NCBI GenBank assembly: GCA_002404835.1
Contig: DHKM01000042.1
Coordinates: forward strand, 1 to 31,368
Source of the DNA: Caryophanales bacterium UBA4694
GTDB taxonomy: Bacteria > Bacillota_I > Bacilli_A > RFN20 > CAG-288
Reading direction: 5' to 3'
Length of the DNA: 31,368 nt
Made by a program: the position numbers and the translations under genes. Every line of letters begins with the position of its first letter. Position 1 is the first letter of the stretch. Below are positions 25,801 through 31,368 of the stretch, in pieces. The notes under the pieces are model-generated. The model searched no databases. It was given only the letters and a program-made list of their open reading frames with translations, and was not told the DNA's origin.

Positions 25801-26635
25801 GGGAAAGAGCCGTCTTCTTTTCATCGACAGGATTCTTTTCGACTGCTTTTTCTAAAGCTTCGTTGATGCCGAAAAGACCGCGGATACCCGTGACAGAGAC
25901 ACTTTGTCCATCTGATTCGATTGGAAGGGAATTGTCGACCAATTCCTCAGAATCGGAAACCAAGCCCAAAGCACGAAGCAAAGTAAGGGCAGGAACCTTC
26001 TTCTGTTTGTCGATACGAACAGAGACAAAATCTCTATTATCCGTAAGATATTCAAGCCAAATACCACGAGCTGGAATAATATCAGAACCGTAAACGATGT
26101 TGACATCGTTTTTGATATCATTTTCGTTCTTCTTGGCGACGACTTCATCGCTGCGCTTGCTCAAATAAGCGCCCGGAGAACGCACAAGCTGAGAAGCAAT
26201 GCATTTCTCGGATCCATTTACGATAAATGTTCCAGAAGGAGTCATCCATGGATAATCTCCCATGAAGATTCTTTCCTGGGTAATCGACTGATCCGGATGC
26301 TTCAGTCTCAAAGTGACATGAAGAGGAGCACAATAGGTCAGGGCAGAAACTTTGCATTCAAAATAATCATGCTTCGGTTCGCCCCATTCCGCGGATACAA
26401 AATCCAGTTCTGCAACCTGATCTGTGTCAACGACATGGGCTCTGCTGTCCTTGTTGGAAACAATAGGGAAAACATCGCGGAACACTTCGTTCACGCCGAC
26501 TTCCCGGAACCAATCAAAAGACTTAAGCTGAACATCGCAGAGATTGGGAAGCGGAACACTGGAGAAAGTTTTGGAGAGGTCAAGACGACCATTTTCGAGC
26601 TTCTGATACTGGTTTAAATCAAATTCTTCAGCCAT
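22841..26635 (-). CDS. rpoB: RNA polymerase beta subunit
   Basis: The 1264-residue beta subunit completes the RNA polymerase catalytic core. It shows the rifampicin-pocket region SLSQFMDQTNPLAE through RRLSALGRGG, the DVHPTHYGRICPIETPEG block, the GDKMSGRHGNKG motif and the C-terminal QRFGEMEVWALEAYGA clamp region. The acidic tail ends in a run of Glu, Asp, Ser and Asn. In the rifampicin region the position equal to E. coli His526 is Asn (Asn531 here, AAC at 25043-25045). GAGG lies 7 bases before the ATG. It follows rplL after a 167-base structured spacer. Confidence 0.98.
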   Translation of the reverse strand: MAEEFDLNQYQKLENGRLDLSKTFSSVPLPNLCDVQLKSFDWFREVGVNEVFRDVFPIVSNKDSRAHVVDTDQVAELDFVSAEWGEPKHDYFECKVSALTYCAPLHVTLRLKHPDQSITQERIFMGDYPWMTPSGTFIVNGSEKCIASQLVRSPGAYLSKRSDEVVAKKNENDIKNDVNIVYGSDIIPARGIWLEYLTDNRDFVSVRIDKQKKVPALTLLRALGLVSDSEELVDNSLPIESDGQSVSVTGIRGLFGINEALEKAVEKNPVDEKKTALSRSQEAVTAIFRKLRPGEPYTNESAALMIKQRFFDKEHYDLGKAGRFKIQEKLGVYNRLSDQVLAEDLVSKDGEIVFEKGHKLSIDEVIALKKEKFFEGNEAHSIHVSANALLDDHSTVNLVRVVNPLDASKVVNVVGTDLTLNLTYVTISDILASLSYMLNLMDGVGEVDDTDHLGNKRVRCVGELIQDKFRAGLGKMKRTIHDRMSTSDLSQLTIPSLINIKALTGAVNQFFNSDSLSQFMDQTNPLAELANKRRLSALGRGGLTRDRASSAVRDVHPTHYGRICPIETPEGQNIGLISNLACYARINSYGFIETPYRPVKNGIIDNNPDHVVWFTANDEKHHVIAQANVNADKKTMKILDETVSARINCEYVNVSPMEVDYIDASPKQIVSIAAACIPFLENDDGKRALMGSNMQRQALPLLHPEAPFVGTGLEDKIAHDSGEALLAEFDGTISYADGTEIRVISDKGVEKTYHLRKFIRSNKRTCINQTPIVKAGDRVKTGDIIANGPSMQNGELALGQNVTIAFTTWHGYNYEDAVLISQRCISDDLFTNLIIEEYGVERRKTKLGDEEFTRDVPNLAEDKKAYLDETGCVIPGTEVKEGDILVGKTTPKGETTETNNDHLLKSIFSSKSDEDKDSSMRVPHGGEGIVLDVRHFSRAHGDELAPDVLESIKVYVIQKRKIQVGDKMSGRHGNKGVISKVLPVEDMPYLPDGTPVDICLSPMGVPSRMNIGQVLEVQLGYACKKLGIKVSTPVFDGASNDEIAAFMKKANIDADGKTVLYDGQTGERFDSRIAVGVMYMIKLDHMVEDKLHARATGPYSLVTQQPLGGKAQNGGQRFGEMEVWALEAYGAAYTLQEMLTIKSDDMVGRNKTYEAILKGEPIPKPNMPESTRVLIKELQGLAVDVKLFDNNNQEINMNTISEEAERDSRRIHHDIVNYDSKQNERREDNRMRNGYFDEEDDSPIEAVTKEELQSENSSDEDENN

Positions 26636-26655
26636 GTAATAACCTCGTGTTTTCT

Positions 26656-26778
26656 ACCAGGAAGGTGTCCTGGTTCGTAATCTGGATTGGATAGGAATTG
26701 AATAAAGCGGTTTTTTGGTCACAAAAAACCGCGTTCCTATAGACAACGAATCCCACCCTTCCATAATGGCAGGGTGGG
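26656..26778 (-). promoter_or_regulatory. Three-hairpin rplL-rpoB intergenic element
   Basis: Three stems lie in order on the minus strand. The first pairs 26771-26778 with 26752-26759 (8 bp, GC-rich). The second pairs 26723-26732 with 26707-26716 (10 bp) and is flanked by a further outer pairing of 26734-26740 with 26691-26697 (7 bp). The third pairs 26668-26674 with 26656-26662 (7 bp). None is followed by a strong T run. In E. coli the same spacer holds an attenuator and an RNase III cut site, so a similar role in setting the ratio of L7/L12 to polymerase is likely. Confidence 0.6.
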
Positions 26779-26802
26779 TACATATAAGACGATAAGATGA
26801 AA

Positions 26803-27174
26803 CTACTTAACTTCGACTTCAGCGCCGGCAGCGACAAGCTGCTTCTTGATTTCTTCAGCTTCAGCAGGAGAAATCTTTTCCTTGATGGCGACAGGAGCCT
26901 TGTCGACGAGCTTCTTGGCATCCATAAGTCCTAAACCAGTGACAGCCTGGACAGCCTTGATGCAAGCGACCTTAGCAGTTCCGAAGGACTTGAGAACGAC
27001 AGAAACTTCGCTCGGTCCTTCCTGAGCAGCACCGGCACCAGCGGCAGGAGCAGCAACAGCAGCAGCGGCCTTAACGCCGAATTCTTCTTCAATAGCCTTG
27101 ACAAGGTCCATGATCTCGACCATGTTCATCTCTTTCAAGCCAGCGATGACATCTTCTTTAACTAATTTTGCCAT
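26803..27174 (-). CDS. rplL: 50S ribosomal protein L7/L12
   Basis: L7/L12 forms the flexible stalk that recruits and activates translation GTPases. The 123-residue protein has an N-terminal dimerisation helix pair (1-35), an Ala/Gly-rich hinge (about 36-52) and the C-terminal factor-binding domain with VVLKSFGTAK and GLGLMDAKKLVDKAP. Its position after rplJ, its length and the clear family sequence leave little doubt. Confidence 0.98.
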   Translation of the reverse strand: MAKLVKEDVIAGLKEMNMVEIMDLVKAIEEEFGVKAAAAVAAPAAGAGAAQEGPSEVSVVLKSFGTAKVACIKAVQAVTGLGLMDAKKLVDKAPVAIKEKISPAEAEEIKKQLVAAGAEVEVK

Positions 27175-27221
27175 TTTGATTTTCCTCCAATTAATGGTAT
27201 AAATTCGTACCGAATTGCCTT

Positions 27222-27725
27222 TTAGGCGGCAGCACCTTCACCCTTTTCAGCAAGTGCTTTGAGGGTAAGAGCGAACATGACAAGCGGGGACTGGAGAGTA
27301 GAGAGCAAGGAAGCAAGAGCATTTTCCTTGGTTCCGATAGCGGCAAGTTCGCCAAGCTTAGCCTGATCGCAATAAGTTCCTGCGATAACGCCAGCTTTAA
27401 TGACGAAAGTCTTCTTGTGTGCCTGAGCAAAATCATTCAAGACTTTGAGACCCGCACCTTCTTCCGGAGAAGTGACAATAGCAGTCGGTCCTTTGAAAGA
27501 ATCATCAAGGGAAGATAAGCCTTCATCATCGACGGCCTTCTTTGCCAAGGTGTTCTTGTGGACGGACAACTTTGCGCCAGCCTTCTTCAGATCAGCGCGG
27601 AGCTGATTGACTTCACTGACAGACATGTTGGAATAAGAAACCACAACGGCAGAATGAGAATTCTTGAGAATGTCATTCAGCTTAGCAACGATTTCTTTCT
27701 TCTCAGCTAAGATCTGCTGATTCAT
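27222..27725 (-). CDS. rplJ: 50S ribosomal protein L10
   Basis: L10 anchors the L7/L12 dimers on the ribosome and, with them, represses its own mRNA. The 167-residue protein begins MNQQILAEKKEIVAKLND, has the VVVSYSNMSVSEVNQLR region and an Ala/Gly-rich end that binds L12. The ATG at 27723-27725 is supported by a near-perfect GAAGGAGGTG ribosome site; the longer frame upstream lies inside the leader RNA and was rejected. It is 47 bases before rplL. Confidence 0.97.
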   Translation of the reverse strand: MNQQILAEKKEIVAKLNDILKNSHSAVVVSYSNMSVSEVNQLRADLKKAGAKLSVHKNTLAKKAVDDEGLSSLDDSFKGPTAIVTSPEEGAGLKVLNDFAQAHKKTFVIKAGVIAGTYCDQAKLGELAAIGTKENALASLLSTLQSPLVMFALTLKALAEKGEGAAA

Positions 27726-27734
27726 CTTTTCACC

Positions 27735-27880
27735 TCCTTCTAGGTATGGTGTATGTAACAATATACTTTTCTGACATATGGTTTTATCACATATCCTCGG
27801 TAACAAATTGAGTCTGCAACAATTTTCTAGGCAGGCAGTTACTGTCTTCGGTATATTGACTCACCCGATAATGAATCGGA
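27735..27880 (-). ncRNA. L10 leader (ribosomal protein autoregulatory RNA)
   Basis: The spacer between rplA and rplJ carries blocks known from the Firmicutes L10 leader: ACCGAAGACAGT (27841-27852), the CTGCCTGCCTAG stretch just after it, and TACCGAGGATAT (27791-27802). A small CCGAT/ATCGG hairpin lies upstream. L10 bound to L7/L12 is expected to bind this RNA and shut off rplJL translation or transcription. The ends are approximate. Confidence 0.75.
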
Positions 27881-27909
27881 AAACGACTTTATCTGCTCTA
27901 ATTCAAGAA

Positions 27910-28587
27910 TTAAAGAGCAAGTTTAATGGCCGGGCCGTAGGTGCAGGAGATAGTAGCGGAGAGAATGTAAGTACCTTTAACAGCAGCCGGACGAATACGG
28001 TTAACGGTTTCGACAATGGCCTTAAGGTTATCAGCCAAGAATTCCGGAGAGAAGCTAGCCTTACCGAAATTGATAGCAAGGTTACCATCCTTATCGTTAC
28101 GATAAGAAATCTTACCATTCTTGATTTCCTTGATAGCAGCACCGATATTCATGGTAACAGTTCCGCTCTTCGGATTCGGCATCAAGCCTTTAGGACCTAA
28201 GACACGGCCCATCTTTCCTAACAAGCCCATCATATTCGGAGTAGCAACGATGACATCGAAATCAAACCAATTTTCCTTGGCAATCTTGTCAAGCATATCC
28301 TGCTGTCCAACAAAGTCAGCGCCGGCATTCTTTGCTTCTTCAGCCTTATCGGTGATAGCAAGGATTCTGACAGTCTTTCCGTTTCCATGAGGAAGGGAAA
28401 TCGTTCCTCTGAGCTGCTGGTCAGCCTGTTTTGGGTCGATGTTCAAATTAAAAGAAACATCAATGGTTTCATCGAATTTTGCAGTTGCAGTCTTTTTGAC
28501 GAGTTCGCAAGCTTCATTAATGGAATACTTCTTGCCTTTCTCAACTAATTTGAGACTGGCGGCATACTTTTTAGCTAATTTTTTCAT
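27910..28587 (-). CDS. rplA: 50S ribosomal protein L1
   Basis: L1 forms the mobile stalk that binds 23S rRNA and helps release E-site tRNA. The 225-residue protein has the family segments FDETIDVSFNLNIDPK, RGTISLPHGNGK, MGRVLGPKGLMPNPKSGTV and an end ATISCTYGPAIKL. It starts 15 bases after rplK. Length and order are standard. Confidence 0.98.
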   Translation of the reverse strand: MKKLAKKYAASLKLVEKGKKYSINEACELVKKTATAKFDETIDVSFNLNIDPKQADQQLRGTISLPHGNGKTVRILAITDKAEEAKNAGADFVGQQDMLDKIAKENWFDFDVIVATPNMMGLLGKMGRVLGPKGLMPNPKSGTVTMNIGAAIKEIKNGKISYRNDKDGNLAINFGKASFSPEFLADNLKAIVETVNRIRPAAVKGTYILSATISCTYGPAIKLAL

Positions 28588-28602
28588 TGTTCAGTCCCCC
28601 AA

Positions 28603-29040
28603 TTAATCAACAATGGCAATGCCCATAGACTTTGCAGAGCCTTCAACACATCTTTCGGCAGCTTCCAAAGAATCAACGTTAAGATCAGGCATCTTGTATT
28701 CTGCGATCTTCTTAACATCCTCTCTCTTGATCTTGCCGACAATGTTCTTGGGGTCTCCACCACGATCGGTGCCCTTTCTTCCCTTATCGAGGCCTGCAGC
28801 CTTCAAAACAAGGAAGGTGACCGGAGTGGTCTTGAACTTCAAATCGAAAGTACGATCTTCATAGATAGTAAGAATGCAAGGAACGACTTCTCCCTTACGA
28901 TCTGCTGTCTTGAGATTGAACTCCTGGCAGAACTTTCCACCGATTCCATAAGGTCCTAATTTCTGACCTAACTTTGCCGGATTGGCTCCGCCGCCTTCTG
29001 CACGGATAATCATCACTCTTGTGACTTTCTTTGCTGGCAC
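28603..29040 (-). CDS. rplK: 50S ribosomal protein L11 (divergent N-terminal domain)
   Basis: L11 sits at the GTPase-associated centre and binds 23S rRNA helices 43-44. The 145-residue protein has the rRNA-binding C-terminal domain (about 75-145, IVGKIKREDVKKIAEYKMPDLN, then a GSAKSMGI end) and an N-terminal domain with TIYEDRTF. The usual NPxPPVGPALG motif is replaced by NPAKLGQKLGPYG, about one residue shorter. The start is GTG at 29038-29040, with AGGAGG 8 bases upstream. It is the first gene of the operon; nusG and secE, its usual upstream neighbours, are not next to it. Confidence 0.95.
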   Translation of the reverse strand: MPAKKVTRVMIIRAEGGGANPAKLGQKLGPYGIGGKFCQEFNLKTADRKGEVVPCILTIYEDRTFDLKFKTTPVTFLVLKAAGLDKGRKGTDRGGDPKNIVGKIKREDVKKIAEYKMPDLNVDSLEAAERCVEGSAKSMGIAIVD

Positions 29041-29133
29041 GGTAATTTCCTCCTTTTTGAAATTTTACGTGTTGTGGTCATATCAGTTGTCACTGGCTTC
29101 CCACGATTTAGACATACTATCCCCATTAAAAAT

Positions 29134-29146
29134 GGCATAATATGCC
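29134..29146. repeat. Short palindrome at the start of the rplK leader
   Basis: GGCATA and TATGCC flank a single A. The element lies a few bases after the expected transcription start of the rplK operon and could form a very small hairpin or be a binding site. The function is not known. Confidence 0.4.
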
Positions 29147-29156
29147 TAGCTGAAAC

Positions 29157-29185
29157 ATTATATGATTTAAGTTGGCAAAAAGCAA
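29157..29185 (-). promoter_or_regulatory. Promoter of the rplK-rpoC operon
   Basis: A -35 TTGCTT (29180-29185) and a consensus -10 TATAAT (29157-29162) are 17 bases apart on the minus strand, giving a leader of about 110 bases before rplK. Confidence 0.8.
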
Positions 29186-29253
29186 GAAAATAATGGAATT
29201 TTGTTGCACATAGCCTCCTCTCTTATTTAAAATAGTTCAAAAGAGGTTTAAAT

Positions 29254-30789
29254 ATGTTAGATATTCGGCTGACAAAGCAAAGTGCCGTAAAAAAAATCAC
29301 AAGACCCTATTGGCGAACCATTTTCATGGGAATCGTCGTCCTTGTTACAACAACAGGAATCTTAAACAGCCTTCTCCTCCAATTAAATGGAATAAACCGT
29401 GACTTAAGTGGTGATTACTCCTGGCTTTTCATCAAATATATCATCCGTTTTTATAATTCCGGTTTCCTAATTGCTGACCCAAACAATATCGCCCAGGTAC
29501 AACTATACACTTTATATGATTCAATAGGAAACGCTTTATCAACCACTTTGACAAAAGAAATCTCATTTCCTTTATATATAGGATACTCAATACTTAGTGC
29601 CCATGAAGCAAACAGCGTTAACGCGATTTGGTCAGCCATTTTCGGTTGTCTCCTGTTTTTTGTCTTCATCGTTTTTCTTCTCCATCCGCTTAACATAGGT
29701 GCCAAGTCTTATTTCCTGAAACGTATAAAAGACGATGGCAATGACAAAGAAAGAAACGCAATCATCCAGGGTGGTTTCAATCACTTCTACTTGAACATCG
29801 TTTTTACAAGGTTCTTGAAATCCCTCATCTACTTTCTTTGGTCTTTAACCATCATCGGTGGATTTGTCATGTATTACGCCTACTATCTTGTCGATTACAT
29901 CATAATGGAAAACCCAAGTCTAGGTCCTATTGAAACACTAAAGTTATCCCGACGAATGATGAAAGGGCAAAAATGGAAATTCTTTTGCTTACAGTTGTCA
30001 TTTATCGGATGGGATGTTCTTTCGATTTTCAGTTTCGGCCTACTTGATTTGTTCTATATCAATCCTTACAAAGAACTAAGTTACGCCAAAGCTTATTTGG
30101 AAATCAAGGATGAATTCAGCAAGGCAAATCCAAACATCTATCAACTAACTTATGTCAAAATATACGAACAGAACAGCAAATCCCTAATTCTCCGGCAAGG
30201 CGTCCAATATGATGTTCCCTATGAAGTTGTGGACTACGCTTTAATCTTTTTTATCATTTCATTTGGCGGATGGTGTTGGGAAGTCTTTTACAACTTTATC
30301 CGGACTTTCCAATTTGCAAATCGAGGGACTTTATGGGGCCCTGTACTTCCAATCTATGGTACCGGAGCAGTCTTAGCTCTTGTCTTGCTAAAAAAATTCC
30401 GAAAAACACCATGGCTTTCCTTCCTTTTATCTATTGTTGTCTGTTTAACTATCGAATACTTCACTGGTTATTTTCTGGAGAAGACAAAAGGAGTACGTTA
30501 TTGGAACTATGACAATATGCCGTTCAACCTCCATGGAAGGATTTGTCTATTCGGAGGCTTACTATTCGGAATCGGATGTTTGTTTGCCATCTATTTCGTG
30601 GGTCCTGCCTTATACCCCATTCTGCACAAGATTTCCAAGAAAAACAGGTGGAGGCTCGTAGCTATTTTCACTGCAATCATTCTCACTGATCTCATTGTCA
30701 GCCGGTTTTATCCAAATCCTGACGGAATGGAGAAAATAGCCCTTCAGTTTCTCCCGTACAATCTGCCATTTTTAAAAAGTTTCTTTTAA
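29254..30789 (+). CDS. Membrane protein with DUF975 and CmpB-like (ABC transporter type IV) domains
   Basis: The 511-residue protein has many membrane segments. Residues about 5-285 resemble DUF975 integral membrane proteins, ending with the LKLSRRMMKGQKWKFFCLQLSFIGWD pattern, cut here by its KLSRRMMKG core. Residues about 330-470 resemble the putative ABC-transporter type IV (CmpB) family, with GTLWGPVLPIYGTGAV, TIEYFTGYFLEK, RYWNYDNMPFNLHGRI and the following glycine-rich helix. Both families are of unknown function. An AGAGG site precedes the ATG. It is divergent from the rplK operon with about 210 bases between them. No ATPase partner is adjacent. Confidence 0.85.
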   Translation: MLDIRLTKQSAVKKITRPYWRTIFMGIVVLVTTTGILNSLLLQLNGINRDLSGDYSWLFIKYIIRFYNSGFLIADPNNIAQVQLYTLYDSIGNALSTTLTKEISFPLYIGYSILSAHEANSVNAIWSAIFGCLLFFVFIVFLLHPLNIGAKSYFLKRIKDDGNDKERNAIIQGGFNHFYLNIVFTRFLKSLIYFLWSLTIIGGFVMYYAYYLVDYIIMENPSLGPIETLKLSRRMMKGQKWKFFCLQLSFIGWDVLSIFSFGLLDLFYINPYKELSYAKAYLEIKDEFSKANPNIYQLTYVKIYEQNSKSLILRQGVQYDVPYEVVDYALIFFIISFGGWCWEVFYNFIRTFQFANRGTLWGPVLPIYGTGAVLALVLLKKFRKTPWLSFLLSIVVCLTIEYFTGYFLEKTKGVRYWNYDNMPFNLHGRICLFGGLLFGIGCLFAIYFVGPALYPILHKISKKNRWRLVAIFTAIILTDLIVSRFYPNPDGMEKIALQFLPYNLPFLKSFF

Positions 30790-30948
30790 AAATCCTGCGT
30801 CCATCCATTCAAAACCCTTCTATACCTTCTATATTTATCCAAATCTTCTTCCTAATCTAATATTTTCCAACTATTCATATTGTTTCCATTGCAGGTCCTC
30901 CTCAATTCCTAATAGGTAAAAAATCCTGGCATAGCAATCAATTTAACC

Positions 30949-30977
30949 TTGAAAGAAATCTAAAATCATGATATAGT
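30949..30977 (+). promoter_or_regulatory. rplS promoter
   Basis: A -35 TTGAAA (30949-30954) and -10 TATAGT (30972-30977) are separated by 17 bases, so transcription should begin near 30984, about 90 bases before the rplS start codon. Confidence 0.75.
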
Positions 30978-30983
30978 TAACAA

Positions 30984-31050
30984 TGCTTTGAGCAAAGCTT
31001 ACTTTTGCACCGCTGGATATGTCACGTCTAAGTGCCGAAGGACATCACAA
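30984..31050 (+). ncRNA. Structured rplS leader, L19-leader candidate
   Basis: The leader has a small hairpin GCTTT/AAAGC near 30985-30998 and two interleaved helices: GCAC (31007-31010) with GTGC (31032-31035), and ATGTC (31019-31023) with GACAT (31041-31045). These cross, which would make a pseudoknot. Firmicutes rplS genes are known to carry an L19 leader that represses translation when L19 is in excess; position and structure fit, but I cannot match the consensus by eye with certainty. Confidence 0.45.
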
Positions 31051-31075
31051 TAAATTCCAAAGGAGAACAGAAACA

Positions 31076-31368
31076 ATGAACAAAAATTTAGTTCAGCAGG
31101 TTGCTGCCACCCAGATCCGTAATGATATTCCGGATTTTGTCACTGGTGATACCATCAAAGTCATGGTTACCATCCGTGAAGGCAACAAGGAAAGACAGCA
31201 GGCCTTTGAAGGCGTCGTCATCTCAGTCAAAGGTTCTGGATCTAGCAAAACCTTCATCGTAAGAAAAGATTCTAATGGTGTCGGAGTTGAAAGAAACTTC
31301 TTAGTCAACTCTCCTATCATTTCCTCCATCAGCGTCCTCAGACATGGTAAAGTCAGAAGAAAGAAGCT
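31076..31368 (+). CDS. rplS: 50S ribosomal protein L19 (partial, cut by window end)
   Basis: L19 lies at the contact between the two ribosomal subunits. The 97 complete codons in view begin MNKNLVQQVAATQIR and contain the family segments GDTIKVMVTIREGNKER, QAFEGVVISVKGSGSS, FIVRKDSNGVGVER and the end region VLRHGKVRRKKL. The remaining C-terminus is outside the window. An AAAGGAG ribosome site lies about 10 bases before the ATG, behind a structured leader. Confidence 0.96.
   Translation, partial: MNKNLVQQVAATQIRNDIPDFVTGDTIKVMVTIREGNKERQQAFEGVVISVKGSGSSKTFIVRKDSNGVGVERNFLVNSPIISSISVLRHGKVRRKK

Noticed and set aside
27726..27806. Longer L10 start at 27806
   Set aside because: It falls inside the leader RNA, while the ATG at 27725 has an excellent ribosome site and the family N-terminus.
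1..31368. CRISPR arrays, insertion sequences, prophage or integration sites
   Set aside because: No regularly spaced direct repeats, transposase-like frames or tRNA-end duplications were seen.

Overview
The window looks like a chromosomal segment of a Bacillota (Firmicutes) bacterium, most likely Erysipelotrichia or a near relative of the Mollicutes. The signs are ribosomal-protein leaders of Firmicutes type (L10 and probably L19), AGGAGG ribosome sites, a tRNA with encoded CCA, the standard genetic code (TGA used as a stop), and RpoB and L11 sequences with Mollicutes-like departures from the usual consensus. The taxonomic placement is inference.

Region 1 (about 1-12,550, all minus strand) is one tightly packed operon for galacturonate and unsaturated pectin/uronide catabolism, read from about 12,377 down to a terminator at 26-56. 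In transcription order it holds a DhuD/KduD-type SDR, an unrecognised lipoprotein, a polysaccharide deacetylase, KDG kinase (kdgK), an SGNH acetylesterase, an MsmX/UgpC-type ABC ATPase, a MATE transporter fused in frame to a GH105 unsaturated uronyl hydrolase, then uxaB, uxaA and uxaC. Galacturonate would pass through UxaC, UxaB and UxaA to KDG. The unsaturated residue freed by GH105 would reach KDG through a DhuI/KduI isomerase (not in the window) and the SDR. KdgK makes KDPG; the aldolase is not in the window. The promoter carries a perfect CTTGTATACAAG palindrome between its -35 and -10 boxes.

Region 2 (12,549-18,000) is mixed: a histidine phosphatase, an alpha/beta hydrolase, a flavin reductase-like protein, a sugar O-acetyltransferase broken by one in-frame TAG, an AraC-family regulator and a second MATE transporter whose short leader contains a strong intrinsic terminator. 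A 660-base stretch (17,996-18,658) follows with no recognisable gene, but it has a good ribosome site in front of a 46-codon ORF and several inverted repeats.

Region 3 (18,617-29,185, minus strand) is the rplK-rplA-rplJ-rplL-rpoB-rpoC operon, ending in tRNA-Gly(CCC) and a terminator. It has an L10 leader before rplJ, three hairpins between rplL and rpoB, and a perfect 11-bp hairpin between rpoC and the tRNA.

Region 4 (29,254-31,368, plus strand) has a divergent DUF975/CmpB-like membrane protein, then rplS with a clear promoter and a structured leader, cut by the window end.

The most unusual items are the MATE-GH105 fusion that keeps an internal Shine-Dalgarno and start codon, the attenuator-like leader of the second MATE gene, the Asn at the RpoB rifampicin-site position 526, and the L11 protein lacking the proline-rich thiostrepton-site motif.
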